NCBI RefSeq assembly: GCF_918797505.1
Contig: NC_092795.1
Coordinates: 21,935,131-21,999,130, forward strand
Source: Bemisia tabaci
Lineage: Eukaryota > Arthropoda > Insecta > Hemiptera > Aleyrodidae
Length of the DNA: 64,000 nt
Direction: 5' to 3'
Made by a program: the position numbers and the translations under genes. Positions 26,182-37,854 of this stretch are shown piece by piece. The stretch's first letter is position 1, and every line of letters begins with the position of its first letter. The notes beneath the pieces are model-generated. The model saw only the letters and a program-made list of their open reading frames with translations. It made no database searches and had not been told where the DNA came from.

Positions 26182-29100
26182 TTAATTTGAATCAAATGAA
26201 AGATTTGCCATAATAGACTGTTCATCTGACACCTCTTGAGCCTTCGCAATATTTGCAATTTTTAATAATTCCTGGTATGATGTTTTTATAAACTTAAGTT
26301 GTGCTTCATAATCATTTTCTTTGACTGAAATGTGATGAAGCCTCTTAAATTTGCAAAGCTCCTTGAATAAGTTCAGTATAGCTGCTTTGACCTGTAACAA
26401 GAGAGAGATCAACTCAGATTTTCTGATGGAAATATCTAAAATGCAACAGTAGGATTTAACAATTATTTGAATTTTCTCCATTAAAGTTGTAAGAGCCCAA
26501 GGGATGTAACTACATTGTTGCAGCATAATCGTTGTCCCTGGAAGATCGCTCCTAATTTTTGAAGAAATAAATCATATGATTATAGAAAGTATGTATTAAA
26601 CAGAATTAGAATTAGGATAGTTTACTCGAGTGAATACCTACCTCTTAGACTATTCCCAATGTGGAGCTTGAAACTTCTACAAATTACATTAACGGGGATC
26701 ATTATGGTAAAATATCACTACCAGCTCTATGATTAAGCACAGTCAGCAGTAACAGATTGAATAAGGCACTGGCTACCCACAATTTTCGGCTTCGTTAAGG
26801 AGCAACGTATATACCGTTAGTTTCCTTATGCACACAAGTGTTTTTATAGATGAACCAGAAATTGTTGGTAACCCTAAAGCAGAATGTAGTCCAACCGATC
26901 ACGTCATTACTTCGCTGAGCAACGAGGGAGCCTACGCATAAAAGCGGTTTCACTTGCATGCTTCTATTTAAAATTATTTTTAAAAATATGTAAATGAAGA
27001 GAAGAAATTTGTTGGGTTTTACGTAATGTTTTATCGTTTGAGGTGACAATAATTCCAACAAAATGTACAAAAACTTCAAAACCATAAGTTGGAAACCGCT
27101 GACGCCGCAAGTTTGAAAATCGCGTTAAACACGGTGCGGCCGGCGCGGGGCTGGCATGGGCATGGTGCGGACGCACGCACGGCGCGGACCGCATAGTAGC
27201 GCCTTACAAGACACCTGGATACTTCGTGCATTGCGCGTACAGCACGGTGCGTTGGGTGCGTACTCTAGTCGTTGAAAAGTCGTATTTTCTTGGTGTCGAA
27301 CCTACCCCGGTGTGCACCATCTCCGAAAAGTGTACACCGCGTACTTACAATCCTAGAATCACAGGATTGTGGAGATTTTGCAATCCTGTATGTTTTCCGG
27401 TGAAAATATAATTTGCGATATTTTTTAGATAAATCGCGTTATATACATCTCTCACTTTTGCACTAAACTGCTGCACGAATGATTGATGAAGGTAATATGC
27501 TCGTATCGTTAAATGATTTGAGGTAATTAGCCACAATGTTGGCATAACCTTTTTTTTTTTTTTTTTTTGTTTTTTTTTTTGTTTAAAAAAAATAGTAATA
27601 GTAAAAATAGTAATGGAAATTTAGATACACCGAAATCAAGACACGTGTTCTTATAGTTCATCAATTGCTTCTCGTGCTATGAAATGCTTAATTTGTAACG
27701 GGTATAGAAAAAAAGAGTCTTAAAGCTAATAAAACACAATTTGAGATTTATATCGACGGTGTTAAGTCGGCAATCACATGACTCGTTTGCGGTGTCTGAA
27801 AATCTCCGCCTCTATGTTAATTTTTTGAAGGAGAAAAAATTGACACCATTCCATGAAGTTTTTGCAAAATTTTCCTCGCACAAAGGAGAAAAATCACGGC
27901 AGTTTTAAAGAAATGCCGTTGAGTAGTTTTCCGTTTAAAAAATAAAGTATGACAGGAAGTCTGCGACGTCGCAAATCGAGTTATGTGATTGCCGACTTAC
28001 ACCGTCGATATATCATTGTTTATAAGAGGGTTATTCGTCCGCATCCTCCGCCGGCAATAGGAGCCAAAAATGACTTTTTACAGAGCGCTTTAGAGTTCGC
28101 GAGGTCAAAAAGTCGCGATTTCGAGAAACCCGGTCAAATTGAGCCAACGCGCTGTTGCCAGCTTTTAACTTGTTTCATTTCTAAAGTTTATAACCTAAGT
28201 TAATAATGGCAATTTTAAATTGAAACTTTGACAAAATATTTCCGGAAATATTTGAGATTCATTTTCTTCAAAAACGAAAAATCGCTATTATATATTGACC
28301 CGAATCGGGTTTTTTCACCCTCCTGTAAAACTTGAACTTCTACTTTGAGTCCCCTTTGCCCATGTCCGATCACATTTGTTGTTTTAGAACTGGACTGCAT
28401 TCTGCAATTTGGAACTATAAATTCTGGCTCATCTGAAAAAACACTTATGTGCATAGGGAAACTAAAGGCACATACGTTGTTTTTAAGCCGGGCCAGAATT
28501 TATAGTTCCAAATTGCAAAATGCAGTCCAACTGGAAGAAGGGCGTTGGGAGTTGGGGGTTTTGGAGGAATTGAGGGAGTGCCAATTCCCTAGAGGACGCT
28601 GAGAAGATAGAGGACTTTGGCGGTTAGGTGTCGCAGAGCGCCAAAAAGTGTCGCGAAAGCGGTTTTATGTATGTAGGTATAATTGGGAATAGTTACGATT
28701 GAGTGCTCGACGAAAAGTCTGCTGGCGTTGGCATCGATGACGGAGAGCATGTCTTGGAACCAATTGAGTTGATTGCTGGCCCGCTCGTGGCTACTCTGGA
28801 GCTCGATGAGTTTGTTATTGAGGACCATCATCTCCTGCGACTTGCTCACCGTCAGCTCGACCATACTCTTCCGGTATCCCTCCATCGCCGCCACCTCCGC
28901 TCCCTTCCTCTCCTCCAGCTCCCGCTCCACCGATATCAGGGTCCGGTACCTGTCGATCACCTCCCTGATCGAGTTGAACTCCGGCAATGACTCCACCACA
29001 CTCTTCAAGTAATCCTGTGCACAAGTAAATTTAATAGCTTTTTTTTAAGATAAGAACGACTTCAAGCACGTATCCCCCCCCCCCCCCCCCAAGCCAGGGT

Positions 29101-32100
29101 GTCCACAAGTCCGGAAATAGTACTGATTTTTTAGGGCGGTCCGGAAGTACTGAAAAAGTGGAAATTCCGCAAAAAGATCCGGATTTTTTTTTAATTTTAT
29201 GTCATTTTTGTCGCAATTTGAAAGTGAAATTTTCCGAATTTCGTCAAATATAGGTACTGAAAAAGTACGGAATTTTTTATCGGAGGAGGTACTGAATTTC
29301 TTGATAAGGTACTGTAAAAGTACTTATTTTTGATCAGCTTGTTTTAATAGACACCCTGCAAGCCGGCCCCCTCCAATATTAGGATTCATTCTCAGATCGC
29401 CCCCCCCCTTCCCACCCCATGCCGGCTAAGCCGCCCAAAATCCTGGCCACACGTCTGCCCAACTCCGAAAATAGGAGGCCAGAGGACGAGAAAAACGGAA
29501 TTTAGCCGAAAATGTTCGATGAATGGGAAACGACTTTGGCACACGTTACACAGTTCCAGCTAAAAGTGCTCCCTATCCAAAAACATGTAACTTTTTGGTC
29601 CCTTATTACTGGTGCAATATGAACGTCCCTGGAGTTGGGGACTTTTCGAAATTCGTGCTTGTCTTTTCAATCTAAAATGAGATTAAAAGATTTTTATTTT
29701 GAGGGGTGGGGAGAGGGGGGTATTTCGAGACCTTTAGAATGTATAAACACTCTTCAGCAAACATATTAATTGTTAAATTCTAAAAAAGAGTACTTTAGTT
29801 TGAGGCTTTCAAAGCCAAAAACCTTCCGATGGGCCAGTGAACCTATAATTTCAAAGAAAAACGTTTGTAACTTTTCCCAAAAATGAGAAGCTGAGTAACT
29901 TTCTAATGCTATCACGGCTTTCCCTTTAATCACGATGTAATACTACCGCGCTCCTGTTAATGACTGAATACTCACCTCGTAGATTTTGTACTGGTCCACG
30001 TAACTCTGCATAACGTCTCGGATTTTGAGCGACTCCTTGATTTTCTCCTTCAACTCATTAATAGACGAATCGAATTTCTCCTGTTTCTCTTTTTCAACCT
30101 TAATCACGTGCTCCGCTCGTTCTCGCTTTTTCTCGTTCTCCTACAAAATTTCAAAAAAATTATTAATAAACTAAAAGTGCTCATCACATACAATGTTTCA
30201 GGGCTAAACAGGTGAAAATGAAATTTCCCTTCACTGGAAAAAATACATTGGACCTAGAGTCCAGACTCTTGAAACATTGACAAGAAAAAGGACTCTTGAT
30301 TCAATCAGATGTAAGCTCAAATCAAAAGGAAATTAAGAGGCTTGGTGTTCTAGTGTTCAAGATTTCGATCAAGGTGACCAATTGCTTATCCTGTCCTAAT
30401 CTATACGGCACATATTTGATGACATTGTAAACCAATCTTTTGCCAATATCTCGAGTTTCTTCCCACTTATTTTCCAGACCACGTCGGTCCTCCGGGAAAA
30501 ACAGCATGTAGGTGCTCTCCTCCGAATTTTGTCTAGGTTTTAGGGAATTTTAAGGCGGCGAAATGAAGGTGGAGAGTGAGAGAAAATTTTTGACTTCGAA
30601 TGCCACAGCGACAGAGGCATGGAGGATAAAAGGCATCTTATCAGGTTAAAAAGTAAATGAAATAAAACTAATGAGATGTGAAAGTCTCATCATCACGATT
30701 TGAAATGTTGCAGATTTTTTGTCACATTTTACTTTTTCAAAGGCAAACAACCAACAATGTCCTCTAGAATTTTTAAATAATTTTTTTTTTCCAATTCTGT
30801 GTAGAGAGACCATTTTGTAAATGCTTCGAATTAAAAACTTCATTGATTTTTCTGAAGAAAAATCCAAAAACAGCAGAAATTTTGAAACGTCGGGATCGAG
30901 ATACGTGTTCTGTAACTTTCCTCATCAAATTGCGATTAAGAAGTGAGACAGAGTGTTTCCTCTCCTTCTGCGGTATTCAGCGACGCACTTCGAAACCTTC
31001 TCGACTTAAAACCTCCTCAGGAGTTTCTCATGTGTACTGAAATCCCGACACTTACAATTAGAACTTTGGTCCTAGCATTAGTAAGAGGGATTCGGCAGAG
31101 AGCGCGAGTACGTATGAGTCAACGCAACGGGACGGATCCGGCTCCCTTCAATTTATCGGATATGCAATACGGACATCCGCCGAGCAGGTTTAGTTGTATC
31201 AAAGCGCCTGACGCTCTCAACGTGGCCAATGCAATGCTGTCGGTCAGAGCTTGGTCATTCAGTATTCTATTTCGCACCCGTAGGACTATTCTGCCGTGTC
31301 AATTAAAAACGCCAATGAGCATTCAAATGTTGCCAAAGTTCTTCTCAGGAATGATTTATTTTTGAATAATGTTTAAGTATTTTTTTAAAATTTCAGAAAC
31401 TTTAGATATTATTACAAACAAAATTCTCTGAAAAATTGGAAGAATAATATTTATAAATGTTGTCTAAAACTCGCGATTTGTCGCGGTTTGTCAACAGAAG
31501 TTTGGCAACGTCTGAATGCGCCTTTGGCGTTCTTCCTTACAGCACGGTAGTATTCACCGTTATGTTTCCAAAACCCTTCTATACTGTTAAAAGAGAATCG
31601 GAGACAAACTTACAATTATGAAAGTCTGATGGTTGGGGAAGGATTCCATAACTTCTTTTTGTTTCTGTCGCAATGTTGCCCACTCTGAGTCGAGTAGATC
31701 GCGATACTGCTTATTCTCCTTCCGCTTCTCCTCTAAAATCTTCTCGGTCTTTTGCAGCTCCTTTTTGACGACCATTAAATTGTAGGCAGGCGTGACGGAT
31801 GGCAAATCCCATTCTGGGTACACCCTGGAAGTACAGATCATGTCTGTTGCTTATTTTCCAGTGCCACGCGGATTTAAGTTCGTTAAAAGGAAAATTGTAG
31901 TAAGGGACATATTTTAGCCGCGTGTCAACGTATGTAAAGTTCGGTGGTACATATCGATAGCCTGCAAAGTGCGAAACCGTGCATCTCCGTTTGTAACGTT
32001 AAAATCTACCTGCTCTCATACATTATTTTTTTTTTCTTTGAAAAACTAAGTAGGCAACTTAATTTCTTGAAATTTTACCCGATTTTTTTTCTGCGCATCA

Positions 32101-33072
32101 GAATAGGTATTCTGCAAAAATTCTAAACTCTGAATAAGTTGGCTCGTTTCTCTTCGAAAATATTAAATAGGAGCGGACATTTTTAAAAACCATTGTGGAG
32201 ATACGTACGTGGTTTTACACTTTAGCCATCGATATAGGCCGCACTTTTCGGTTCATAAGACCGTAATTTCGACTCTGGTATAACCACGAATTTGGTTCAT
32301 GTAACCGAACTTTCTCACTGCAAACTGGATAATGACGAGTTTGGTTGCTTGGACCAATTTTCGTAATGAATCAACTTTTATTCCACGAAAATTCTTATTT
32401 CTCTCAATCGTTTGAGGCAAAATTATAGATTTATCTTTCTTGAAAAATCAGGTCGACAGACAGCAATAAAGATACGCGTTTATGATCATTCATTTGCAAT
32501 TCTAAGCGACTGCATCGCAGCGTTCCGAATTTCTAAAGATATTACAATTTTTCACTGGCAAACCCCCTGGATGTGATATAACTTACCTAAGGCCAAAAAA
32601 ATGAGTGGATATGAGTTCAATAACAAAGAATGAAATAGAAAGATACAAAATAAATGAAAGCAGGAGCATCCTCAGGAATTCCAAAACATTGCAATAGGGT
32701 GTATCACTTACACGCGCCCTTACTTGCGCCACGGCCACAAATAATAGCAAATCCATCAATCTGTTCCAATGAACAGAATACCACTATAAGCTGCGGGCTT
32801 TCTGGTCAATTATTTGAACTAAAATTGTCTCAGGATATTTGGGTGGGTACTCCGTACTTTAAGTGATCTAAATTTTAATCGGCGGAAGAACATATAGTGG
32901 CTCAGACGCCTAATCATTTGTAATAATCAGTATGAACTTACTTCGTTTGTTTGAAAAATTGACTTGTTGCGAATTGCTCAGAGACTGCCTTATGAGGTAG
33001 TTCACCTTTCGGAAGGACCGATTTTTTCCCGGCATTTTCCTTTTTCAGGAATTCTGGTGCATCCGGATCCAT
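26182..33072 (-). CDS. CCDC42/CFAP73-family coiled-coil protein (DUF4200), complete, five coding exons
   Basis: On the minus strand, exons 33072-32942, 31824-31614, 30140-29976, 29014-28697 and 26391-26182 (TAA) join in frame, all with GT-AG borders, for 1035 bp and 344 residues. The start ATG lies five bases after a spliced acceptor (TTTTAG then GAGAG), so an upstream non-coding exon is predicted. The protein has a ~45-residue polar N-terminus, then almost continuous coiled coil. Blocks such as FIIENEKKRERAEH, PEFNSIREVIDRYRTLIS, MMVLNNKLIELQSSHERA and VKAAILNLFKELC line up in order with CCDC42 and CFAP73, which are 308-316 residues in human. Members sit in the axoneme or sperm manchette and are needed for motile cilia and flagella, so a sperm-tail role is inferred. 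CCDC42 and CFAP73 cannot be separated here. The last two introns are long and carry transposon remnants. Confidence 0.87.
26798..26910. mobile_element. Partial copy of the GGACTACATTTTGC palindromic MITE
   Basis: AACGTATATACC, CACACAAGTGTTTTTATAGA, GAACCAGAAATTG and AGAATGTAGTCCAA follow in the order seen in the right half of the full copies. The left arm is missing or too decayed. It lies 3' of the last exon, outside the coding span's exons. Confidence 0.55.
27541..27600. repeat. Poly(T)/poly(A) simple-sequence tract
   Basis: Runs of T interrupted by single Gs are followed by AAAAAATAGTAATAGTAAAA. It is a low-complexity tract in the last intron of the CCDC42/CFAP73-like gene. Confidence 0.8.
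27751..28012. mobile_element. MITE family A, copy 2, with intact ~40 bp TIRs
   Basis: The left end TATCGACGGTGTTAAGTCGG, continuing CAATCACATGACTCG, is the inverse of the right end ATTGCCGACTTACACCGTCG followed by ATA. The interior is the same as at 17458-17719, including CACGGCAGTTTTAAAGAAAT and GACAGGAAGTCTGCGACGTC. TA dinucleotides at both borders are consistent with TA target duplication, though they cannot be told from TIR sequence. It sits in the last intron of the CCDC42/CFAP73-like gene. Confidence 0.9.
28390..28531. mobile_element. Palindromic MITE, GGACTACATTTTGC family, best preserved copy
   Basis: The left arm TGGACTGCATTCTGCAATTT, GGAACTATAAATTCTGGCTC and right arm CCAGAATTTATAGTTCCAAA, TTGCAAAATGCAGTCCAA pair over ~45 bp. 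A short loop contains ACTTATGTGCATAGG and GGCACATACGTTGTT, itself partly self-complementary. The whole ~142 bp element is one long imperfect hairpin. It lies inside an intron. Confidence 0.85.
31291..31550. mobile_element. CTGCCGTGCTGAG-family MITE (AACGCC...TTGCCAAA ends)
   Basis: The left end CTGCCGTGTCAATTAAAAAC, GCCAATGAGCATTCAAATGT, TGCCAAAG and right end TTTGGCAACGTCTGAATGCG...GCGTTCTTCCTTACAGCACG are inverted versions of one terminus of ~50 bp. Related termini occur at 38289-38542, 44235, 45492 and 60120-60332. It lies in the CCDC42/CFAP73-like intron between 30141 and 31613. Confidence 0.8.
31951..32236. mobile_element. MITE family B copy (TATCGATGGCTAAAGTG termini)
   Basis: The left terminus ATATCGATAGCCTGCAAAGT, GCGAAACCGTGCATCTCCGT is inverted at the right as GTGGAGATACGTACGTGGTT, TTACACTTTAGCCATCGATA. 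The ~286 bp body has no reading frame of note. It shares the layout of family A (TIR, then a GTTTGYRACG...ACTTCCTG-like block), so A and B probably descend from one ancestor. Confidence 0.85.
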
Positions 33073-33570
33073 CTCTCCTAAAATTATAGATGATGACAGT
33101 TTTTATTTCTCTCATTTAACACCCCCATTTTCTTAAATCAAAATTGTTTGTAGCTATAATGGTAATAAAATATAACTAATTCTTCGTACAGTCGACTTTG
33201 TACATGGGCAAACAAAGATCGCAAAAAAACAAGGGAATCAGAACGTTGCTGATGTTTTTGAACTCCGCGTTATTTTAACTGGAGTTTAGGCTAATTCTGA
33301 GTCAAGGGAATGTTTGTTTTTTTATGTATATCCTTTATTCATTTGTGTTAAAACGAAAAAAACCAGGACGGAAAATTGGAAAATCCCTAAGGGCTTCTCC
33401 ACACGACCGCGGTTCGCGGAACTTATTTCGAGGAACTTGTTCCTGGAACAAGTTTTAGCTGAGCTAAAAACTTACAATGACCGCACTCGTTTGCAAGAAA
33501 ATAAAAATTATTGAAACGCACTGCAAAAATGAGCATACAATAGAAATTATTTATGCGCCCTTTTTCCGTT

Positions 33571-33760
33571 GTATATTGACGGTGAAACTCCCAAACCACA
33601 TATTTTTTTTGCAATTTCTATAAAGCTCAGCCTTAATTGAATTTTCTAAAAATAGGAGCAATCAAAATCATTCCATAAAGTTTTTCAGAATTTCCCCCAG
33701 AGAAGATAATTCACCGAAGTCTTTAAAATATTTGACGCAGAGTTTCAGGGCATTCCGTCA
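33571..33760. mobile_element. Decayed family A/B MITE end
   Basis: TATATTGACGGTGAAACTCC, CAAACCACATAT resembles the family A/B terminus. TCATTCCATAAAGTTTTTCA with TTTCCCCCAGAGAAGATAAT resembles the family A interior (CCATTCCATGAAGTTTTTGC). The right end is not recognisable. Confidence 0.5.
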
Positions 33761-34388
33761 ACGATTTCTTGTCCGCACACCTGTTTTGTCCAGTAATTTA
33801 CGTCCACGCGTGACATAAGCAACAGTGACTTGGTCCAAGTGTCATATTTTAGTCCGTATGTAATATTATATTGACAATAATAAAATGAGAAAATTGAGAG
33901 AGACGGAAGAGTTGTTGTGGTAACTCATTTTTTAAATGAAATTTAATTTCCTTCTTTTGATCAATCTTTTTAAATTGTCATGGGTGAATATTTGGTTTTA
34001 TTTCCACCCTTAAAATTTTCGATGAAAAATAAACCTTATAAATACTTTTTTTAAATGAAAATATCACTTTATTTAAAAACATTTACATTTTTAAAATGTG
34101 GCAAATATTTGTAAAACCTTCTCCAAGCGATGGCATCGATATTAAAGTCAATGAGCAGTAGTTGTATCGAAAGAAACTATGCACAAATGAACAAAAGAGG
34201 GGAAAAACCGAGAAGCACGCAATTGTCGGTTTTAGCCCATTTGTACTCGTACATCGATCTTTCAGAGTCAAATACGTCCTCTTTTGAGCGTTTGGTTGCG
34301 CTCACGCCACGCTGCAGTACAGTAAAAGTACAAAATATAAAAGAAAAAATTAATGTGCTTTGAAAATCATTAAATACGACAAGGAAAT

Positions 34389-34862
34389 ACCTTAATATTT
34401 ACAAAACACACATTAAATTTTCCTTTCATGTCTATATTTTGTTTTATCAATTTAAGTTGAAGTAATCCGTGCAGAGTGTGCAAACATACCTATACAAATC
34501 ATGAGTTGAAAAACGCTGCCTCCGCGAGTTTTAATAATAGGCCCTTGCATAAAGCGGAGTGATGCGACGTGCTGCCAGCACGGAACGCGCACTGGCGCCT
34601 ACAAACCTAAGGGGATACTTCTCGCATTGCGCAATGCTTGAGGTATCCCTTAGGTTTGTAGGCGCCAGTGCGCGTTCCGTGCTGGCTAGCTGGCCGCGCC
34701 GCGCGTCGCAGCGTGCCACGTGCCACGGCGCTTCACTATTTCACAATAGAGGTGTTGTACAGTATTGTACGAAATTGAAGGCACTCCAACATACCAACAA
34801 TAAGAATGACAGGCATCCGTTAAGAGTACGGAACTGTCCTTGCAAAATAAGTCGAGATAAGA
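34389..34862. mobile_element. Internal portion of the CCCTGGTAAAA hairpin element, third copy, diverged
   Basis: From ACCTTAATATTTACAAAACA through AGTGTGCAAACAT, ATGAGTTGAAAAACGCTGCC, the central hairpin, GTACAGTATTGTACGAAATT and CTTGCAAAATAAGTCGAGAT, the order matches the minus-oriented copy at 45748-46707. The hairpin arms here (GCACGGAACGCGCACTGGCG, CCTACAAACCTAAGGGATAC and their inverse) are ~50 bp with few mismatches. The outer CCCTGG termini are absent. Confidence 0.8.
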
Positions 34863-35107
34863 AATATAAAGGAACATTCTTGAGTATGCCGTCAAGAAGA
34901 TTTTATTTTGAATCAAGGATAAAATAGGTGAACAAAAGCGGGTTTTTGCTCGATGTAAGTGGCTTTTCTTTTTATAAAACCATCTTTTCTTCTTTATGAA
35001 CACATTATTTTCATTATTAACTCATAAGGAAATCTTCTCGGCGGTTAAGAGGATATTTCTCCTTAAATTAGGTCACTTGTTCCTCTAATGAAGTTAAAAA
35101 TCATACT

Positions 35108-35330
35108 AAACGTTATTAAATACAGATACTAGGACAGTAAGTTTTTCGAATACCGCTCTCTTTTTGTTGTCGTCACCCGATTTAATTTGCGAGGGAACTT
35201 CGTGCTTTTGAAAAATGCCATCAATCATGATACGTTGGGGTGCCTTCGATCTCATACTGTGCAACACCTCCGTGGGGAAATAGTAGCTCGAAGCGCTGCG
35301 GCAAACCAGTGCCGAAGCGAAGCTATCATG
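35108..35330. mobile_element. Fragment of the same hairpin element in the opposite orientation
   Basis: ACGTTATTAAATACAGATAC, ATACCGCTCTCTTTTTGT, TTAATTTGCGAGGGAACTTC and GGGGTGCCTTCGATCTCATA align with 42766-42960 of the plus-oriented full copy. Together with 34389-34862 this makes a head-to-head arrangement. Confidence 0.75.
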
Positions 35331-36275
35331 CACAGGAATAATATGAGATCCTTCAACTGAGGCAAATCAAAAGGTTTTCCAGTTCAGGTATTAAATTATG
35401 AGACTTTCTTGAAAGCTAGTTAAGTCCTGTTGCACCAAAAAGGTGTAGAGAGTTTTAGTGAATTTTCTCTCGTGGAAATGACGCTCCCTCATTTTTACCA
35501 AAAATCTCAAATTTATATTTTTCTCCGTTGGAGCAAACAAACCAACAAACAAAAACAAAAAACAAGCAAACCTTCATTCTTCCAAAACATTAAACATTTT
35601 CAAAAACGTCGTAAGCAATCGTCGTTTGTATTTTCATGTGGACCCATTAACTTTGGGTCTCAAGTGGTAAGTGGACCAAAACTCCCCTTCCGAAAAAACG
35701 CGTGGACGTAAACTACTGGAAAAAACAGGTGCGCGGACAAAAAATCGTTGACGAAATGTTATATAACCTGACGTAGAGTAGTAAAAATTAAAGTATATGA
35801 CAGGAAGTCTGCAACAGCGCAAGCACGTGCATACACATGTATTCTAGTAGTTTTTTTTCCCCTAGAGGAGCGCCAGTGGAATTATCGTTATAAATTTGCA
35901 TTAAGAAGTATGAAATATATCGTAAGTGTAGAGTATATGAAATTTATTAATAGTATAAAGTCAAGTATATGAACAATATGTATAAAGATACGGGGAGTTT
36001 CCTCATCAATATGTCATAAGTAAGTGTGTGTTTATATTAATCTGTTTATACAACACGATTCCTCGATACGATTTCTTCCTCATACGATTGATATTAACAG
36101 AAATAAATTGGGGACACCAAATATACAGCAGCAAGCAGTGGCCAACTGATAGGAGCGCATTTTACAGGGTTTACCAATTTTATATTAAAAATCTCACTGG
36201 CGTGTACGCTGAGGAAAAAGAGATCTACGGGAATGAATGAAATTAATTCAACTGAGAATCTTAGAACGTACGTAC

Positions 36276-36371
36276 CGTCGAAGATGGAATGTAGAAAACA
36301 AACCAGATCCCCATGACAACCGCTGCAATGAAAGACACTCGGTAGGAATACCGGTTGCTTGATTCACACAT
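36276..36371 (-). CDS. Candidate exon of an unrecognised membrane protein (N-terminal signal-anchor type)
   Basis: On the minus strand an ATG at 36371 opens 32 codons beginning MCESSNRYSYR, followed by a ~19-residue hydrophobic stretch (VSFIAAVVMGIWFVFYIPSS), and meets a good donor ACG|GTACGT. The short basic cytoplasmic-like tail plus one transmembrane helix looks like a type II signal anchor. A palindromic TCACGTGA E-box (36376-36383) lies just upstream of the ATG. The frame also stays open upstream to an AG at a possible acceptor (ACTTTAG, ~36405), so this could be an internal exon. No following exon could be linked and the protein family is not recognised. Confidence 0.3.
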
Positions 36372-37556
36372 GCGTGTCACGTGAGCACAGGAAAAATATT
36401 TATTGGCTAAAGTGGAATATTAACTGAATATTCCGCAAATATTCAGCCAACATTCTGCGATTCATCAATGAATACATTAAAATTTGAGTTGTGAACGGGT
36501 ATACATTTCGGCATGAGCGGAAATGAGACGGGGCTGGCCCTCCCCCTTCCCCCAGAAATCTAATAAGTCCCCACCAAGAAATGTGACGGCTTTTGCTACG
36601 CAAGTGCTGGACCCATCTTTCATCGTTGACATTGTAATTGGATCTAATTTTCGACGAGAACAGCTCAGAATTGCTTCCGAGACGACTTAATTTTTCAATA
36701 TTTTCTCTGAAAGAAAAAGAAGAAAATATCACCCTTTGAGAAGAGGGATTCACCAGTCTCAGCTCATGAGGTTATTAACCCATTTCCCTTCTCCAGCATC
36801 CCTCGCCAAAATTGATTTTGTTTTGAAATCATTAGAACTTTACCTACAAAGAAACATGGTTTTTACACGATTCTCGAATCTTTGTTAATAAATTTTGTGC
36901 CGTGATATGTTCGATGGAGATTTCTAACCTTATGGAAAGGTCCGTGCGAGGCAGGTAAAATTCAGAAAGCTTTGCGCTTTTGGAAAGAAGCCGCTCACGC
37001 TTCACCCTCGCCGCGAGTGAAGCGGTGAGTGCCATGAGAGTCAAAACCCCTTCAATTTCGTGCGTATGCAATACGGACATTCGTTAAGGTCGAATAGTTG
37101 CATCCAGACGCCGTACTAAAATTCCTTCATTATTTACCTTGCATGCGATACTGCCTGAGGACGCTTGTTCAACATCAACTTAATTTCAGTGTTGCCTATT
37201 TTGACGATGAAGTAAACTTTTACTGATTTTTATCGTGACATTATGGTCAATTTTCCGGGGAAAAATCGATTGGTCAAATATTTCTCAACATTGCCGGTCC
37301 TTAAAATCACAAGAACTGTAGGTATCTGAGTAAAAGTTGCTGAGTTTCTTTTACTTGCTCTAAGAGTCGTCTTTTGCTTGGATTTTTCCGCCCTCTTAAA
37401 ATAATACTTTTGACGAAAGAAAATTATTTTTAGCGCGATAGTTCAGTTTTCTTAAAATCGATATTCGTAGTTTTGATGAGCGAGGTCTCTTATCTCAACG
37501 GTGCTCATTTTTTTCGGGGAACTTAAAAACGCGCCTTCGTAGATAATAGATAAGCT

Positions 37557-37854
37557 TAGAGTCCCTTTATACTGAGAGTTCATGGAGTCACAAACGGGAA
37601 TAAAGATTACAGAAATTGAACGTTTTTCGTAATCTTTGATCGGCTCATTCTTAAATTCCTTTCTCCGTTCCTTCTCTCATTCCGTTTGTTCCTTGTTGAA
37701 CCCGAAATACCTCGGTCCATTCCAGATTATAATCTTTGCAATTGGTGAAAATGTAATCTTTATTCCCGTTTGTGACACTGTGAAGGCCTAAAATCCGGTT
37801 AACCAATCAGAAATGGATTCGCATTGTCTTGACTCTCAGTATAAAGGGACTCTA
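37557..37854. mobile_element. 298 bp hAT-like MITE with intact 8 bp target-site duplication
   Basis: The ends TAGAGTCCCTTTATACTGAG and CTCAGTATAAAGGGACTCTA are perfect inverted repeats. The flanking bases GATAAGCT occur at both 37549-37556 and 37855-37862, an exact 8 bp duplication. A second inverted pair (GTCACAAACGGGAATAAAGA, and TCTTTATTCCCGTTTGTGAC) lies inside. Eight-base duplications are typical of hAT elements. There is no coding capacity. Confidence 0.93.

Noticed and set aside
30322..30507. 61-codon minus-strand frame in a CCDC42/CFAP73-like intron
   Set aside because: It lies between exons that already join in phase, has no splice borders and no known domain.
30943..31365. 140-codon plus-strand frame
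   Set aside because: It overlaps a repeat end also seen at 37060 and 55170 and the left end of a MITE; the peptide has no recognisable domain.
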